A DNA stretch of 64,000 nt from Chryseobacterium sp. Bi04 (GCF_918698085.1 NZ_CAKKLP010000013.1:62001-126000), one strand, 5' to 3'. Shown: positions 1 to 8,801, counted from the first letter of the stretch. Translations and numbers: made by a program. Notes: generated by a model from the letters alone, not told the origin.

Positions 1-1
1 A

Positions 2-457
2 CATCTATCTACCTATACTCCGATTTCGGAAGAGCAGATCAAAACATATAAAGAAAAATACTTTCCTTTTATTGATAAAAATTACGTAATCTGCGTAGTA
101 GATGAAAATAAACAACTGGTATCTTTCGCCATTACAATGCCTTCCTATTCAAAAGCTTTACAAAAGTCAAAAGGAAAACTGTTTCCTTTCGGATGGTGGC
201 ATTTTTTACAGGCGGGCAAAAAAAATGACCGTGCCAACTTTTACCTTATCGGAATTCACCCTGAATATCAGAGACGTGGCGTAACAGCTATTATCTTCAA
301 AGAAATTTTTGTACGGTTTACAAGCATGGGAATCAATTTCGCAGAAACAAATCCCGAGCTGGAGGAGAATAAAAGCGTTCAGCTTCTTTGGCAGGATTAC
401 AACCCGGTCAACCACAAACGAAGAAGAACGTATTCGCTAACTATAAATAATAATTAG
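2..457 (+). CDS. GNAT-family N-acetyltransferase, 5' truncated by window
   Basis: The reading frame is open from the first bases of the window, so the N-terminus lies outside it. About 151 residues are visible. The acetyl-CoA-binding signature of the GNAT fold is recognisable as GIHPEYQRRGV near bases 251-280, followed by a helix and a conserved late segment (ETNPELEENKSVQ). This organisation matches Bacteroidota acetyltransferases of unknown substrate. It ends just before an inverted repeat at 456-523. The family call is fairly secure; the substrate cannot be told. Confidence 0.7.
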   Translation, partial: HLSTYTPISEEQIKTYKEKYFPFIDKNYVICVVDENKQLVSFAITMPSYSKALQKSKGKLFPFGWWHFLQAGKKNDRANFYLIGIHPEYQRRGVTAIIFKEIFVRFTSMGINFAETNPELEENKSVQLLWQDYNPVNHKRRRTYSLTINNN

Positions 458-523
458 TTATGAATGATAAGTTTTGAGCTATGAATGATTTCATTCGAAA
501 ATTAAAACTTATCATTCATAACT
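456..523. repeat. 20-bp inverted repeat between two genes
   Basis: Bases 456-475 and 504-523 are exact reverse complements (20 bp) around a 28-base loop. Part of the left arm motif (GAATGAT) is repeated in the loop. It belongs to the same style of intergenic sequence seen between the nuo genes. It could act as a weak terminator or RNA stabiliser for the acetyltransferase transcript. There is no U-tract, so a strong terminator is unlikely. Confidence 0.6.
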
Positions 524-540
524 CAAAACTTATACCTTTC

Positions 541-717
541 ATGAAACCGCAACTTATTATTTTTGCTATTCTCATCTCCGGCTTTATTGGTTACAACTTC
601 TTTTTTCAGTCGCCGGATGACAGAACAAACACAATAATTAATATCGTGTTTGCCAGCGTTCTTTTTGGATATATTTCATTCATGGCATATGCTCTTCTTA
701 AAAAAATGAAGAAATAA
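541..717 (+). CDS. small hydrophobic membrane protein
   Basis: A 58-residue protein if read from the ATG at 541. It has two hydrophobic stretches, residues about 4-21 and 31-52, separated by a short polar loop, and a lysine-rich end (KKMKK). An upstream in-frame ATG at 481 would add 20 residues, but these are encoded entirely inside the inverted repeat, so I prefer 541. I do not recognise the family. The downstream neighbour is the nuo operon. Confidence 0.5.
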   Translation: MKPQLIIFAILISGFIGYNFFFQSPDDRTNTIINIVFASVLFGYISFMAYALLKKMKK

Positions 718-808
718 CTCCTTATTTTTATTGATTCTAAATTGTAATTTTTCTCTATTTTAATCCTACTTTTAAGCTGATTAATTTCATGCTTTCTTGT
801 TTATTCGC

Positions 809-816
809 TAAATTTG
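809..816 (+). promoter_or_regulatory. candidate -7 element for the nuo operon
   Basis: TAAATTTG matches the Bacteroidota housekeeping -7 consensus TAnnTTTG exactly and lies 23 bases before the nuoA ATG. I see no convincing TTG at the expected -33 spacing. It is the only such match in the 120 bases before nuoA. Confidence 0.5.
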
Positions 817-839
817 CAAATTGAGATAATAATGCAAAA

Positions 840-1211
840 ATGAATTTACCTGAAAGTTATATTCCAATCCTTATCCAGGCAGGTGTAGCAATAGCATTCG
901 TAGCTGTTTCCTTACTTGGAGCACATTTCCTAGGTCCAAAGCAGAAAAAAGGAGATTCTGTAAAAAACCAAAGCTGGGAATGTGGAGTTCCTAGTGAAGG
1001 AAATGCAAGAACACCGTTTTCTATCAAGTACTTCCTGACTGCGGTATTGTTCGTACTATTCGATATTGAAATCGTATTCTTTTATCCTTATGCAGTAAAC
1101 TTCAGAGAATTCGGCATGGAAGGATTCCTGGCTGTACTTACGTTCGTTGCGATTTTCTTCGTAGCGTTTTTCTATGTTTGGAAGCGTGGTGCACTGGATT
1201 GGGATAAATAA
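840..1211 (+). CDS. nuoA: NADH-quinone oxidoreductase subunit A
   Basis: A membrane subunit of respiratory complex I, 123 residues, the usual size for the family. Three hydrophobic helices are visible (about residues 10-30, 60-85 and 90-115). The loop containing SWECGVP and the FDIEIVFFYP segment are hallmark NuoA motifs, including the conserved acidic residues in the second helix. It heads the nuo operon. The start at 840 follows an A-rich leader typical of this phylum rather than a Shine-Dalgarno site. NuoA sits next to the quinone-binding interface with NuoB, D and H. Confidence 0.96.
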   Translation: MNLPESYIPILIQAGVAIAFVAVSLLGAHFLGPKQKKGDSVKNQSWECGVPSEGNARTPFSIKYFLTAVLFVLFDIEIVFFYPYAVNFREFGMEGFLAVLTFVAIFFVAFFYVWKRGALDWDK

Positions 1212-1310
1212 ATTTTAACATTAAAAGATTGAATGACTTAATTTATAAAAAATCAGCAGTGGTTTCAAATTTTTTAAATGCTTTAATCTTTAAATATTTA
1301 ATCAAACAAA
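1212..1310 (+). repeat. low-complexity intergenic linker, nuoA-nuoB
   Basis: A 99-base AT-rich gap. Its left part (AAAAGATTGAATGA...) and right part (...CTTTAATCTTT) are partly complementary, so the transcript could fold back. It is one of eight similar linkers inside this operon. Confidence 0.4.
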
Positions 1311-1871
1311 ATGTCAGATAAAAAACCAGTAATAAGAACAGATGCACCTGCTCCCGAAGGATATGAAGGAGAAGGGTTTTTCGCAACAAAACTGAGCAGC
1401 GTAATCGGTATGGCTAGAAAGTTTTCACTTTGGCCGTTGCCATTTGCAACCTCTTGTTGTGGTATTGAGTTTATGGCTACCCTGAACCCTACTTATGATG
1501 CTTCAAGATTTGGTATGGAAAGAAACTCTTTCTCTCCAAGACAAGCAGATATGCTGATGGTTTGTGGAACTATATCAAAGAAATTAGGACCAGTCCTGAA
1601 AGAAGTATACACTCAGATGGCTGAGCCTAAATGGGTAGTGGCAGTGGGAGCCTGTGCTTCCAGTGGTGGTATTTTTGATACGTATTCCGTACTTCAGGGA
1701 ATTGATAAAATTATTCCGGTTGACGTTTATGTGCCCGGATGTCCTCCAAGACCAGAACAGATTATTGAAGGGGTAATGCAGGTACAGGCTCTTGCTGAAA
1801 GTGAAAGCATCAGAAGAAGAGATATGCCTGAATATCAGAAATTATTAGATTCTTACAATATAAGCAACTAA
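1311..1871 (+). CDS. nuoB: NADH-quinone oxidoreductase subunit B
   Basis: A peripheral-arm subunit that carries the terminal [4Fe-4S] cluster N2, which passes electrons to quinone. The 186 residues include the expected ligands: the tandem cysteines C49-C50 in ATSCCGIEF, C115 in VGACASSGG and C144 in VPGCPPRPEQ. Length and motif order are typical. It is followed five bases later by nuoC, so the two are translated from the same stretch of mRNA. Confidence 0.97.
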   Translation: MSDKKPVIRTDAPAPEGYEGEGFFATKLSSVIGMARKFSLWPLPFATSCCGIEFMATLNPTYDASRFGMERNSFSPRQADMLMVCGTISKKLGPVLKEVYTQMAEPKWVVAVGACASSGGIFDTYSVLQGIDKIIPVDVYVPGCPPRPEQIIEGVMQVQALAESESIRRRDMPEYQKLLDSYNISN

Positions 1872-1876
1872 CGGAA

Positions 1877-2371
1877 ATGACAAACGAATTTGTATTAGAA
1901 GCGATCACCAGAGAATTTCCGGAATCTGTTATTTCAAGTTCAGAACCGTATGGAATGCTGACCATTGAGGTAAAGAAAGAAGATATCAAAAAGATTATCC
2001 ACTATCTTAAAGATTCATCATTAGAAATCAATTTCCTTACTGATATCTGTGGAATTCATTATCCTGAATTCCCGGACAAAGAAATAGGTGTTGTATATCA
2101 TTTACATAATATGATGGCCAACTTCAGATTACGTCTGAAAATCTTTATGCCCAGAGAAAATATCGAAGTGGACTCTCTTGTAGAATTATATGCGGGAGCT
2201 AACTGGATGGAAAGGGAAACTTTTGATTTCTATGGAATTAAATTTAAAGGACATCCTGATCTCAGACCTATCCTGAATATGGAAGATCTTGGATACCACC
2301 CCATGTTGAAAGAATATCGACTTGAAGATGGTACAAGAACCGACAAGGACGATAATATGTTTGGAAGATAA
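1877..2371 (+). CDS. nuoC: NADH-quinone oxidoreductase subunit C
   Basis: The 30-kDa-type subunit of complex I, 164 residues. The signature block WMERETFDFYGIKFKGHPDL (residues about 110-129) is clear, with the conserved E-R-E-x-x-D-x-x-G pattern. The C-terminal tail is short and charged. In enterobacteria nuoC is fused to nuoD, but here they are separate genes with a 61-base gap. That arrangement is normal for Bacteroidota. Confidence 0.95.
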   Translation: MTNEFVLEAITREFPESVISSSEPYGMLTIEVKKEDIKKIIHYLKDSSLEINFLTDICGIHYPEFPDKEIGVVYHLHNMMANFRLRLKIFMPRENIEVDSLVELYAGANWMERETFDFYGIKFKGHPDLRPILNMEDLGYHPMLKEYRLEDGTRTDKDDNMFGR

Positions 2372-2432
2372 AAAGCGAATGGCCAATGGCAGCTAGCCAA
2401 TAGCCTGAAGCAAATAGCTAAAAGCAATCATT
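2372..2432 (+). repeat. low-complexity intergenic linker, nuoC-nuoD
   Basis: The gap is built from variants of GCxAATGGC, AGCCAATAGC and AATAGCTAAAAGC. The GGCCAATGGCAGCTAGCCAATAG part is locally self-complementary. The nuoE-nuoF and nuoF-nuoG-side gaps contain the same words, although their flanking genes are unrelated. Confidence 0.45.
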
Positions 2433-3656
2433 ATGAAAGATAACTCATTATCTAATATACTAAACCAGTACGAAAGTAAGGAACAGATTGACGGACAACT
2501 ATATACCCTCAATTTAGGACCTACTCACCCTGCAACTCACGGAATTTTTCAGAACATTCTAACAATGGATGGGGAAAGAATTCTTCATGCTGAGCAAACG
2601 GTAGGTTATATCCACAGAGCATTTGAGAAAATTTCTGAAAGAAGAAACTATTCTCAGATTACTACTCTTACTGACCGTATGAATTACTGCTCTGCCCCTA
2701 TCAATAATTTAGGCTGGCATATGACAGTAGAGAAGCTGATTGGTGTAGAAGTTCCAAAACGTGTAGACTATATGCGTGTTATCCTAATGGAATTAGCCAG
2801 AATCGGTGATCACCTGATCTGTAACGGGGTAACCGGAATGGACTCAGGAGCTATTACAGGTCTTACGTATATGTTCATTGAAAGAGAACGTATTTACGAT
2901 ATGTACGAGCAGATCTGCGGAGCAAGGATGACGACTAACATGGGAAGAATTGGCGGATTTGAAAGAGATTTCACTCCAAAATTCCATGAGCTGTTACAGG
3001 ATTTCTTAAAAACCTTCCCGGCAAGATTTAAGGAATTCGGTACTTTATTAGAAAGAAACAGAATTTTTATGGACAGAACCATCGGTACGGGAGCTATTTC
3101 TGCCGAAAGAGCATTAAGCTATGGTTTCACAGGTCCAAACCTGCGTGCAGCTGGTGTAGATTATGATGTAAGAGTTGCACAGCCTTATTCTTCCTACGAA
3201 GACTTCGACTTTATTATTCCTGTAGGAACTTCAGGAGATACTTACGACCGTTTCATGGTTCGTCAGCAGGAGATCTGGGAATCACTTAAAATTATCAAAC
3301 AAGCATACGAAAATCTTCCTGAAGGGCCATTCCATGCGGATGTTCCGGATTTCTATCTTCCTGAAAAGGCTGATGTATATCAAAAAATGGAGGCATTGAT
3401 CTACCATTTCAAAATCGTAATGGGAGAAACTGATGTACCAAAAGGAGAAGTTTACCATGCTGTGGAAGGTGGAAACGGAGAATTAGGTTTCTATCTTGTG
3501 AGTGACGGAGGAAGAAGCCCATACAGACTTCACTTCAGAAGACCATGTTTCATCTACTATCAGGCATATCCTGAAATGATTACAGGTTCTGTAATTTCAG
3601 ATGCCATTGTAACGATGTGTAGCATGAATATTATTGCGGGAGAATTAGACGCATAA
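2433..3656 (+). CDS. nuoD: NADH-quinone oxidoreductase subunit D
   Basis: The 49-kDa-type subunit, 407 residues, which forms the quinone-binding pocket with NuoB. The N-terminal NLGPTHPATHG motif holds the conserved histidines near the quinone head-group, and GYIHRAFEK and the C-terminal SDAIVTMCSMNIIAGELD block are diagnostic. Full length. The fold is derived from the large subunit of NiFe hydrogenases, but the metal-binding cysteines are absent, as expected. Confidence 0.97.
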   Translation: MKDNSLSNILNQYESKEQIDGQLYTLNLGPTHPATHGIFQNILTMDGERILHAEQTVGYIHRAFEKISERRNYSQITTLTDRMNYCSAPINNLGWHMTVEKLIGVEVPKRVDYMRVILMELARIGDHLICNGVTGMDSGAITGLTYMFIERERIYDMYEQICGARMTTNMGRIGGFERDFTPKFHELLQDFLKTFPARFKEFGTLLERNRIFMDRTIGTGAISAERALSYGFTGPNLRAAGVDYDVRVAQPYSSYEDFDFIIPVGTSGDTYDRFMVRQQEIWESLKIIKQAYENLPEGPFHADVPDFYLPEKADVYQKMEALIYHFKIVMGETDVPKGEVYHAVEGGNGELGFYLVSDGGRSPYRLHFRRPCFIYYQAYPEMITGSVISDAIVTMCSMNIIAGELDA

Positions 3657-3783
3657 TACATTAGACAAAAAGATAAAAGAAGAAAGATAAAAGACTTTCT
3701 TCAACCCAAAATAAAACGAATTTAGAATAACGGACTTTAGAATCTTTTTTCTTTGTTCTTTACTCTTTAATCTTAGATAAAAA
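3657..3783 (+). repeat. self-complementary linker, nuoD-nuoE
   Basis: A 127-base gap. The left part is purine-rich (AAAAAGATAAAAGAAGAAAG) and the right part pyrimidine-rich (TCTTTTTTCTTTGTTCTTTA), ending with CTTTAATCTTAGAT just before the nuoE start. The two halves can pair imperfectly over about 35 bases. There is no gene in it. Confidence 0.5.
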
Positions 3784-4293
3784 ATGAGCGAAACAATAGC
3801 TTTTAAACCGGAAAGTTTAGCACAGGTACACAAAATTATCGCAAGATATCCTGAAGGAAGACAGAAATCTGCCCTTCTTCCTGTACTTCACTTAGCACAG
3901 AAAGAATTCGGAGGATGGTTAGATGTTCCTGTGATGGATTATGTTGCCGAACTATTAAGTATTCAGCCGATTGAGGTATATGAAGTGGCTACTTTCTATA
4001 CGATGTTTAATATGAAGCCGGTAGGTAAATATGTTTTGGAAGTTTGCAGAACCGGACCTTGCATGGTGTGTGGAAGCGAAAAAATCCTTAATCATATCAG
4101 AACCAAACTGAACATTAAGGATGGGGAAACTACTGAAGATGGTATGTTTACATTAAAGCCTGCTGAATGTCTTGGAGCATGTGGATATGCACCGATGTTA
4201 CAATTGGGGAAATTCTTTCATGAAAATTTAACGATAGAAAAAGTAGATGAAATCCTGGATCTTTGCAGACAGGGGCAAGTTGCTTTAGACTAA
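3784..4293 (+). CDS. nuoE: NADH-quinone oxidoreductase subunit E
   Basis: The 24-kDa-type subunit, 169 residues, which binds the [2Fe-2S] cluster N1a. Ligands are visible as C88-x4-C93 (CRTGPC) and C129-x3-C133 (CLGAC), the exact thioredoxin-like ferredoxin spacing of the family. It works with NuoF in the NADH-oxidising tip. Start and length are normal. Confidence 0.96.
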   Translation: MSETIAFKPESLAQVHKIIARYPEGRQKSALLPVLHLAQKEFGGWLDVPVMDYVAELLSIQPIEVYEVATFYTMFNMKPVGKYVLEVCRTGPCMVCGSEKILNHIRTKLNIKDGETTEDGMFTLKPAECLGACGYAPMLQLGKFFHENLTIEKVDEILDLCRQGQVALD

Positions 4294-4371
4294 ATAAATT
4301 TTAACAAATTAAAAATAGCCATAAGCTAAAAGCCATAGGCCAATAGCTGACCGCTAAAAGCATAATAAACA
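4294..4371 (+). repeat. low-complexity intergenic linker, nuoE-nuoF
   Basis: A 78-base gap rich in AATAGC, AAGCTAAAAGC, CATAGGCCAATAGC and CCGCTAAAAGC, the same vocabulary as the nuoC-nuoD linker. The repetition of AGCYAAWAGC words suggests slipped or degenerated copies of one short unit. Confidence 0.45.
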
Positions 4372-5730
4372 ATGAGTAAAAAACTTTTACTTAAAGACGC
4401 ACATATAGAAGGTATTCGCTACTTTGAAACATACCGTAAACAGGGAGGTTACACTGCTGCAGAAAAGGCCTTGAAGATGACTCCGGACGAAATTCTTGAA
4501 GAAGTAAAAGCTTCAGGATTAAGAGGACGTGGTGGAGCAGGATTCCCAACAGGAATGAAATGGAGCTTTTTGGCAAAACCTGAAGGCGTTCCAAGACACC
4601 TTGTTGTGAATGCGGATGAATCTGAGCCCGGAACATTTAAAGACAGATATCTAATGGAGTTCCTTCCTCATGTATTGATTGAGGGAATGCTTATTTCATC
4701 ATTCTGCTTAGGTTCCAATGTTTCCTATATCTACATCCGTGGAGAGTATTCGTGGATTCCTGATATTTTAGAAGAAGCTATTGAAGAAGCTAAAGCAGCG
4801 GGATTTTTAGGTAAAAATATTTTAGGAACTGGCTTCGACTGTGAAATTTATGTTCAGAGAGGAGGTGGAGCATACATCTGCGGTGAAGAAACGGCATTGC
4901 TTGAATCCCTTGAAGGAAAGAGAGGTAATCCAAGGCTAAAACCGCCATTCCCTGCTGTAAAAGGTCTTTGGGAAAGACCAACAGTGGTAAACAACGTTGA
5001 GTCTATTGCCGCTATCGTTCCAATCATTGATATTACAGGTGCTGAATATGCTAAAATTGGTGTGGGAAGATCTACCGGTACGAAATTGATTTCTGCTTGT
5101 GGAAACATCAATAAACCAGGTGTATACGAAATCGACATGACGATTACAGTAGAAGAATTCATCTACTCTGACGAATATTGCGGTGGTATTGCCAACGGAA
5201 AAAAATTAAAGGCTTGTATTCCCGGAGGAAGTTCCGTTCCTATTGTTCCTGCTAACTTATTGTTGAGAACAGTAAATGGGGAGCCTAGATATATGAACTA
5301 CGAATCATTGGCAGACGGAGGTTTTGCTACCGGAACTATGATGGGTTCAGGAGGTTTCATCGTTTTGGATGAAGACCAGTGTATCGTAGAACACACGATG
5401 ACTTTAGCAAGATTCTATAATCACGAAAGCTGTGGTCAATGTACGCCTTGCCGTGAAGGTACAGGATGGATGTATAAAATCTTAAAAAAAATAGAAAACG
5501 GACAGGGAAAAATGGAAGACATCGATCTACTTTGGGATATCCAGAGAAAAATCGAAGGAAACACAATCTGTCCATTGGGTGATGCCGCAGCTTGGCCAGT
5601 TGCAGCAGCAATCCGTCACTTTAGAGATGAATTTGAGTGGCATGTAAAAAACCCTGAGTTATCACAGACTCAAAATTATGGATTGGCAAATTATGCAGAT
5701 CCTATTCCGGCCGTAGAAAAAAACGCATAA
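4372..5730 (+). CDS. nuoF: NADH-quinone oxidoreductase subunit F
   Basis: The NADH-dehydrogenase catalytic subunit, 452 residues. The glycine-rich NADH/FMN-binding loop GRGGAGFPTGMKW lies near residues 52-64 and the second FMN segment near GGGAYICGEETALLESLEG. Cluster N3 ligands are C354, C357 and C360 (SCGQCTPCREG) with C400 (NTICPLGD). It runs directly into the next open frame with no spacer: the stop ends at 5730 and the next ATG begins at 5731. Confidence 0.97.
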   Translation: MSKKLLLKDAHIEGIRYFETYRKQGGYTAAEKALKMTPDEILEEVKASGLRGRGGAGFPTGMKWSFLAKPEGVPRHLVVNADESEPGTFKDRYLMEFLPHVLIEGMLISSFCLGSNVSYIYIRGEYSWIPDILEEAIEEAKAAGFLGKNILGTGFDCEIYVQRGGGAYICGEETALLESLEGKRGNPRLKPPFPAVKGLWERPTVVNNVESIAAIVPIIDITGAEYAKIGVGRSTGTKLISACGNINKPGVYEIDMTITVEEFIYSDEYCGGIANGKKLKACIPGGSSVPIVPANLLLRTVNGEPRYMNYESLADGGFATGTMMGSGGFIVLDEDQCIVEHTMTLARFYNHESCGQCTPCREGTGWMYKILKKIENGQGKMEDIDLLWDIQRKIEGNTICPLGDAAAWPVAAAIRHFRDEFEWHVKNPELSQTQNYGLANYADPIPAVEKNA

Positions 5731-6609
5731 ATGAAAAATTTGTTGGTTGTCGGCTTAATGATGTCGAGTTTTGTTTTCGGACAAAAAAAAGAAAAAGATA
5801 CTTTAATAGACAGAAGTATGACGGATTCGTTTGCAGCGACTCCTAATCAGAAACCTGAACCTTTAAGCAAAAAGGGACAGATGTTTGTTTTTTTTGGATG
5901 GAACAGAGCCGCCTTCAGTAACTCTGACATCCGTTTTAAGGGAAATGGCTATGATTTTCAGCTGAATAATGTATCCGCTCAGGACAGACCTACAAAGTTT
6001 GGAATCGTTTACATTAATCCGGGATGGTTTACCGTAGTTCAGTATAATTTCAGAGCGGGATATTTTATCAAAGATAATTTAGCACTTGTTCTTGGAATTG
6101 ACCATATGAAATATGTGATGGATCAGGATCAGACAGTTAATTTCAAAGGGCATATTTCAGATCCTGAATATGCAGGAATGGTACAAAACGGACAGGTAAA
6201 CCTGGCAGATGAGAAGTTCCTTACTTTCGAACATACGGATGGACTTAATTATGAAAACCTGGGTCTTGAAAGATATCAAAACCTTATCAACAAGAAAAAC
6301 GTTGATTTAGTTTGGTCTTACGGAGCAGGAATCGGAGTCATGTTTCCTAAAAGTAATGTAAGACTTTTTGGAAATGAAAGAAGCGACCGTTTTCATGTTG
6401 CAGGTCTGGGGACCGACGTAAGATCCAGTCTTAACCTTGTTTTCTGGAACCACTGGATGGCAAGACTGGAAGTAAAAGCAGGTTATATCAATATGTGGGA
6501 TATAAAAACTACATTAAATAATAAGCCTGACAAAGCACAGCAGGATTTTGTTTTCGGGCAGGTCCTTGCAGGAGTTGGATATACATTTAATACGAAAAAA
6601 TATAAATAA
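5731..6609 (+). CDS. predicted secreted or outer-membrane beta-barrel-like protein inside the nuo operon
   Basis: This 292-residue protein is not a complex I subunit. It begins with a signal peptide (MKNLLVVGLMMSSFVFGQ) and then a polar linker. The rest has alternating aromatic and hydrophobic strands ending in VLAGVGYTFNTKKYK, which resembles the last strands of small outer-membrane barrels. Its ATG abuts the nuoF stop codon, and nuoG follows 41 bases later, so it must be made with complex I. I do not recognise a named family. The coupling suggests an envelope role co-expressed with respiration, but the function is unknown. Confidence 0.75.
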   Translation: MKNLLVVGLMMSSFVFGQKKEKDTLIDRSMTDSFAATPNQKPEPLSKKGQMFVFFGWNRAAFSNSDIRFKGNGYDFQLNNVSAQDRPTKFGIVYINPGWFTVVQYNFRAGYFIKDNLALVLGIDHMKYVMDQDQTVNFKGHISDPEYAGMVQNGQVNLADEKFLTFEHTDGLNYENLGLERYQNLINKKNVDLVWSYGAGIGVMFPKSNVRLFGNERSDRFHVAGLGTDVRSSLNLVFWNHWMARLEVKAGYINMWDIKTTLNNKPDKAQQDFVFGQVLAGVGYTFNTKKYK

Positions 6610-6650
6610 CAAAGCCTATTGCTTAATGCATAAAGCTTAAAGCATACGAT
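6610..6650 (+). repeat. short repeat-word linker before nuoG
   Basis: A 41-base gap with GCTTAATGCATAAAGC followed by TTAAAGC. The AAGC/GCTT words again allow a small stem, as in the other nuo linkers. Confidence 0.35.
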
Positions 6651-7649
6651 ATGAGCGAAGAAGTTAAAAAATTCACAATAACGATAGACGGACAGACTAC
6701 TGAAGTTTTGCCTGGTACTTCTATTTTGGAAGCCGCAAGACAAATTGGTGGAAAATCTGTACCTCCCGCGATGTGTTATTACAGCAAATTGGAAACCAGT
6801 GGAGGAAGATGCAGAACATGTCTTGTAGAAGTATCTAAAGGATCTGAAGCTGATCCACGTCCTATGCCAAAATTAGTGGCTAGCTGCAGAACGAATGTAA
6901 TGGACGGTATGGAGGTAAAAAACCTTACTTCTGAGAAAGCTCAGGAAGGAAGAAAAGCGGTTACCGAATTCTTATTGGTAAACCATCCGCTGGACTGCCC
7001 TATCTGTGACCAGGCAGGAGAATGTCATCTTCAGGACTTAGGTTATGAACATGGTGTAGACAGTACAAGAACAGAGTTCGAAAGAAATACTTACGAAGCT
7101 GATGATCTTGGACCGAACATCAAATTGAACATGAACCGTTGTATTCTTTGTGCAAGATGTGTATTGACAGCAAACCAGCTTACAGATACAAGAGAACACG
7201 GTATTCTTTTCAGAGGAGACCACGCTGAAATTTCTACCTATTTAAATAAAGCTTTAGACAATGACTTCATCGGAAACATTATCGACGTTTGTCCTGTAGG
7301 AGCATTAACAGACAGAACAGCCCGTTTTGCAAGCAGAGTATGGTTTACCAAACCAATGAACGCTTCCTGTAAATGTGATAAGTGTTCAGGAAAAGCTGTG
7401 GTATGGATGAAAGGTGATGAGATTGTAAGAGTAACAGCAAGAAAAGACCAGTGGGGAGAAGTTGAAGAATTTATCTGTGATACCTGCCGTTTCGAAAGAA
7501 AAGCATTATCAGACTGGAACATCGAAGGTCCTAGACATATCGACAGACACTCCGTAATTTCATTGAACCACTACGAGAAGCCTAAAGATGAACTGAGAGT
7601 TTTAGACAATCCAATGGCTAAAGAAATCAGTGAAAAAGACGAAAAATAA
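6651..7649 (+). CDS. nuoG: NADH-quinone oxidoreductase subunit G, short form
   Basis: The iron-sulfur subunit of the peripheral arm, 332 residues. Ligands for N1b are C42, C54, C57 and C79. The N5-type set H112, C116, C119, C125 and the N4 set C164, C167, C170, C214 are also present. A further group (C240, C242, C245, C276, C279) marks the start of the [4Fe-4S] Mo/W-bis-MGD-type domain. The protein ends there, so the large molybdopterin-like domain of the roughly 900-residue enterobacterial NuoG is missing. No frameshift or residual frame is seen downstream, so this is a natural short form rather than a broken gene. Confidence 0.95.
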   Translation: MSEEVKKFTITIDGQTTEVLPGTSILEAARQIGGKSVPPAMCYYSKLETSGGRCRTCLVEVSKGSEADPRPMPKLVASCRTNVMDGMEVKNLTSEKAQEGRKAVTEFLLVNHPLDCPICDQAGECHLQDLGYEHGVDSTRTEFERNTYEADDLGPNIKLNMNRCILCARCVLTANQLTDTREHGILFRGDHAEISTYLNKALDNDFIGNIIDVCPVGALTDRTARFASRVWFTKPMNASCKCDKCSGKAVVWMKGDEIVRVTARKDQWGEVEEFICDTCRFERKALSDWNIEGPRHIDRHSVISLNHYEKPKDELRVLDNPMAKEISEKDEK

Positions 7650-7736
7650 TTTTAATTAAAAGACATCAGATTTCAGACATTAGATCACAGACTTTCTAAT
7701 TTCTAACTTCTAATATCTAACATCTATAACAAAAAA
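7650..7736 (+). repeat. self-complementary linker, nuoG-nuoH
   Basis: The left half carries CAGATTTCAGACATTAGATC and the right half TCTAATTTCTAACTTCTAAT plus further CTAACATCTA words. The halves pair imperfectly (AGA-TTAGA against TCTAA-TCT). The right arm ends within ten bases of the nuoH start codon. Confidence 0.5.
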
Positions 7737-8801
7737 ATGGATTTAATAACATTTAAACTTATACTTGTACTAGCGCTTTTCCTGCTGTCGTTAACGATTG
7801 CAGCCTACTCTACCTGGGCAGAAAGAAAAGTTGCCTCTATCATGCAGGATAGAATTGGTCCTAACAGAGCAGGACCCTTCGGACTATTACAGCCTCTTGC
7901 TGACGGTGGAAAGTTTTTCTTTAAAGAAGACTTTACTCCGGCCAATGCAGAAAGATTCCTTTTTGTATTGGGGCCTGCTTTAGTAATGTTTATTTCATTA
8001 ATCACAGGAGCAGTTATTCCTTGGGGTAAAAGTTTAAATATTGCAGGTACTTCTTTTGATCTTCAGGTAGCCAACATTGATGTGGGAGTACTTTTCATCA
8101 TCGGAATGGCTTCCATTGGGGTGTATGGAATTATGATCGGAGGTTGGGCTTCGAATAACAAATATTCATTATTAGGTGCTATCCGCGCTTCTTCACAGAT
8201 GATTTCTTATGAATTGGCGATGGGACTGGCACTGCTTTCTATCATTATGATGTCAGGAAGTTTAGACTTAAAGGAAATTACTGAAAGCCAGACTACTGGG
8301 AAATTATGGGGAGTAATTCCTTGGGGTTCTGGTATGAACTGGAATATTTTCTACCAGCCAATTGCCTTCCTTGTTTTCTTTGTAGCAGCTTTAGCAGAAA
8401 CAAACCGGCACCCGTTCGATTTACCTGAGTGTGAATCTGAATTGGTAACAGGATACTCTACGGAGTACTCTTCCATGAAGTTAGGGTTATATATGTTCGG
8501 AGAATATGTGAACATGTTTATCTCCAATGCTTTCATGGTGGTTCTTTTCTTCGGAGGTTACAACTACCCTGGTATTGAATGGGTAACTCAGAACTGGGGT
8601 GAAAACATTGCAGGTATTTTGAGTATTGCAGCATTCTTAACGAAGACGGTAATTGGAATTCTGATCTTTATGTGGATCAGATGGACACTTCCAAGATTCA
8701 GATATGACCAGTTAATGCACTTAGGGTGGAAAACACTGATCCCAATGGCATTGGTAAACCTATTAATTACAGGAGCTGTAATTTTAGCATTTGCAAACTA
8801 A
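7737..8801 (+). CDS. nuoH: NADH-quinone oxidoreductase subunit H
   Basis: The membrane subunit that completes the quinone tunnel, 354 residues with eight or so hydrophobic helices. The conserved blocks AERKVASIMQDRIGPNRAGP (residues about 28-48) and FPF/LPECESELVTGY-type loop (near residue 225-240) identify it. Charged residues in these loops are thought to link quinone reduction to proton pumping. Full length and intact. Confidence 0.97.
   Translation: MDLITFKLILVLALFLLSLTIAAYSTWAERKVASIMQDRIGPNRAGPFGLLQPLADGGKFFFKEDFTPANAERFLFVLGPALVMFISLITGAVIPWGKSLNIAGTSFDLQVANIDVGVLFIIGMASIGVYGIMIGGWASNNKYSLLGAIRASSQMISYELAMGLALLSIIMMSGSLDLKEITESQTTGKLWGVIPWGSGMNWNIFYQPIAFLVFFVAALAETNRHPFDLPECESELVTGYSTEYSSMKLGLYMFGEYVNMFISNAFMVVLFFGGYNYPGIEWVTQNWGENIAGILSIAAFLTKTVIGILIFMWIRWTLPRFRYDQLMHLGWKTLIPMALVNLLITGAVILAFAN

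Noticed and set aside
5731..6609. Annotating the protein between nuoF and nuoG as a complex I subunit
   Set aside because: It has a signal peptide and barrel-like strands, and all 14 standard subunits are already accounted for.
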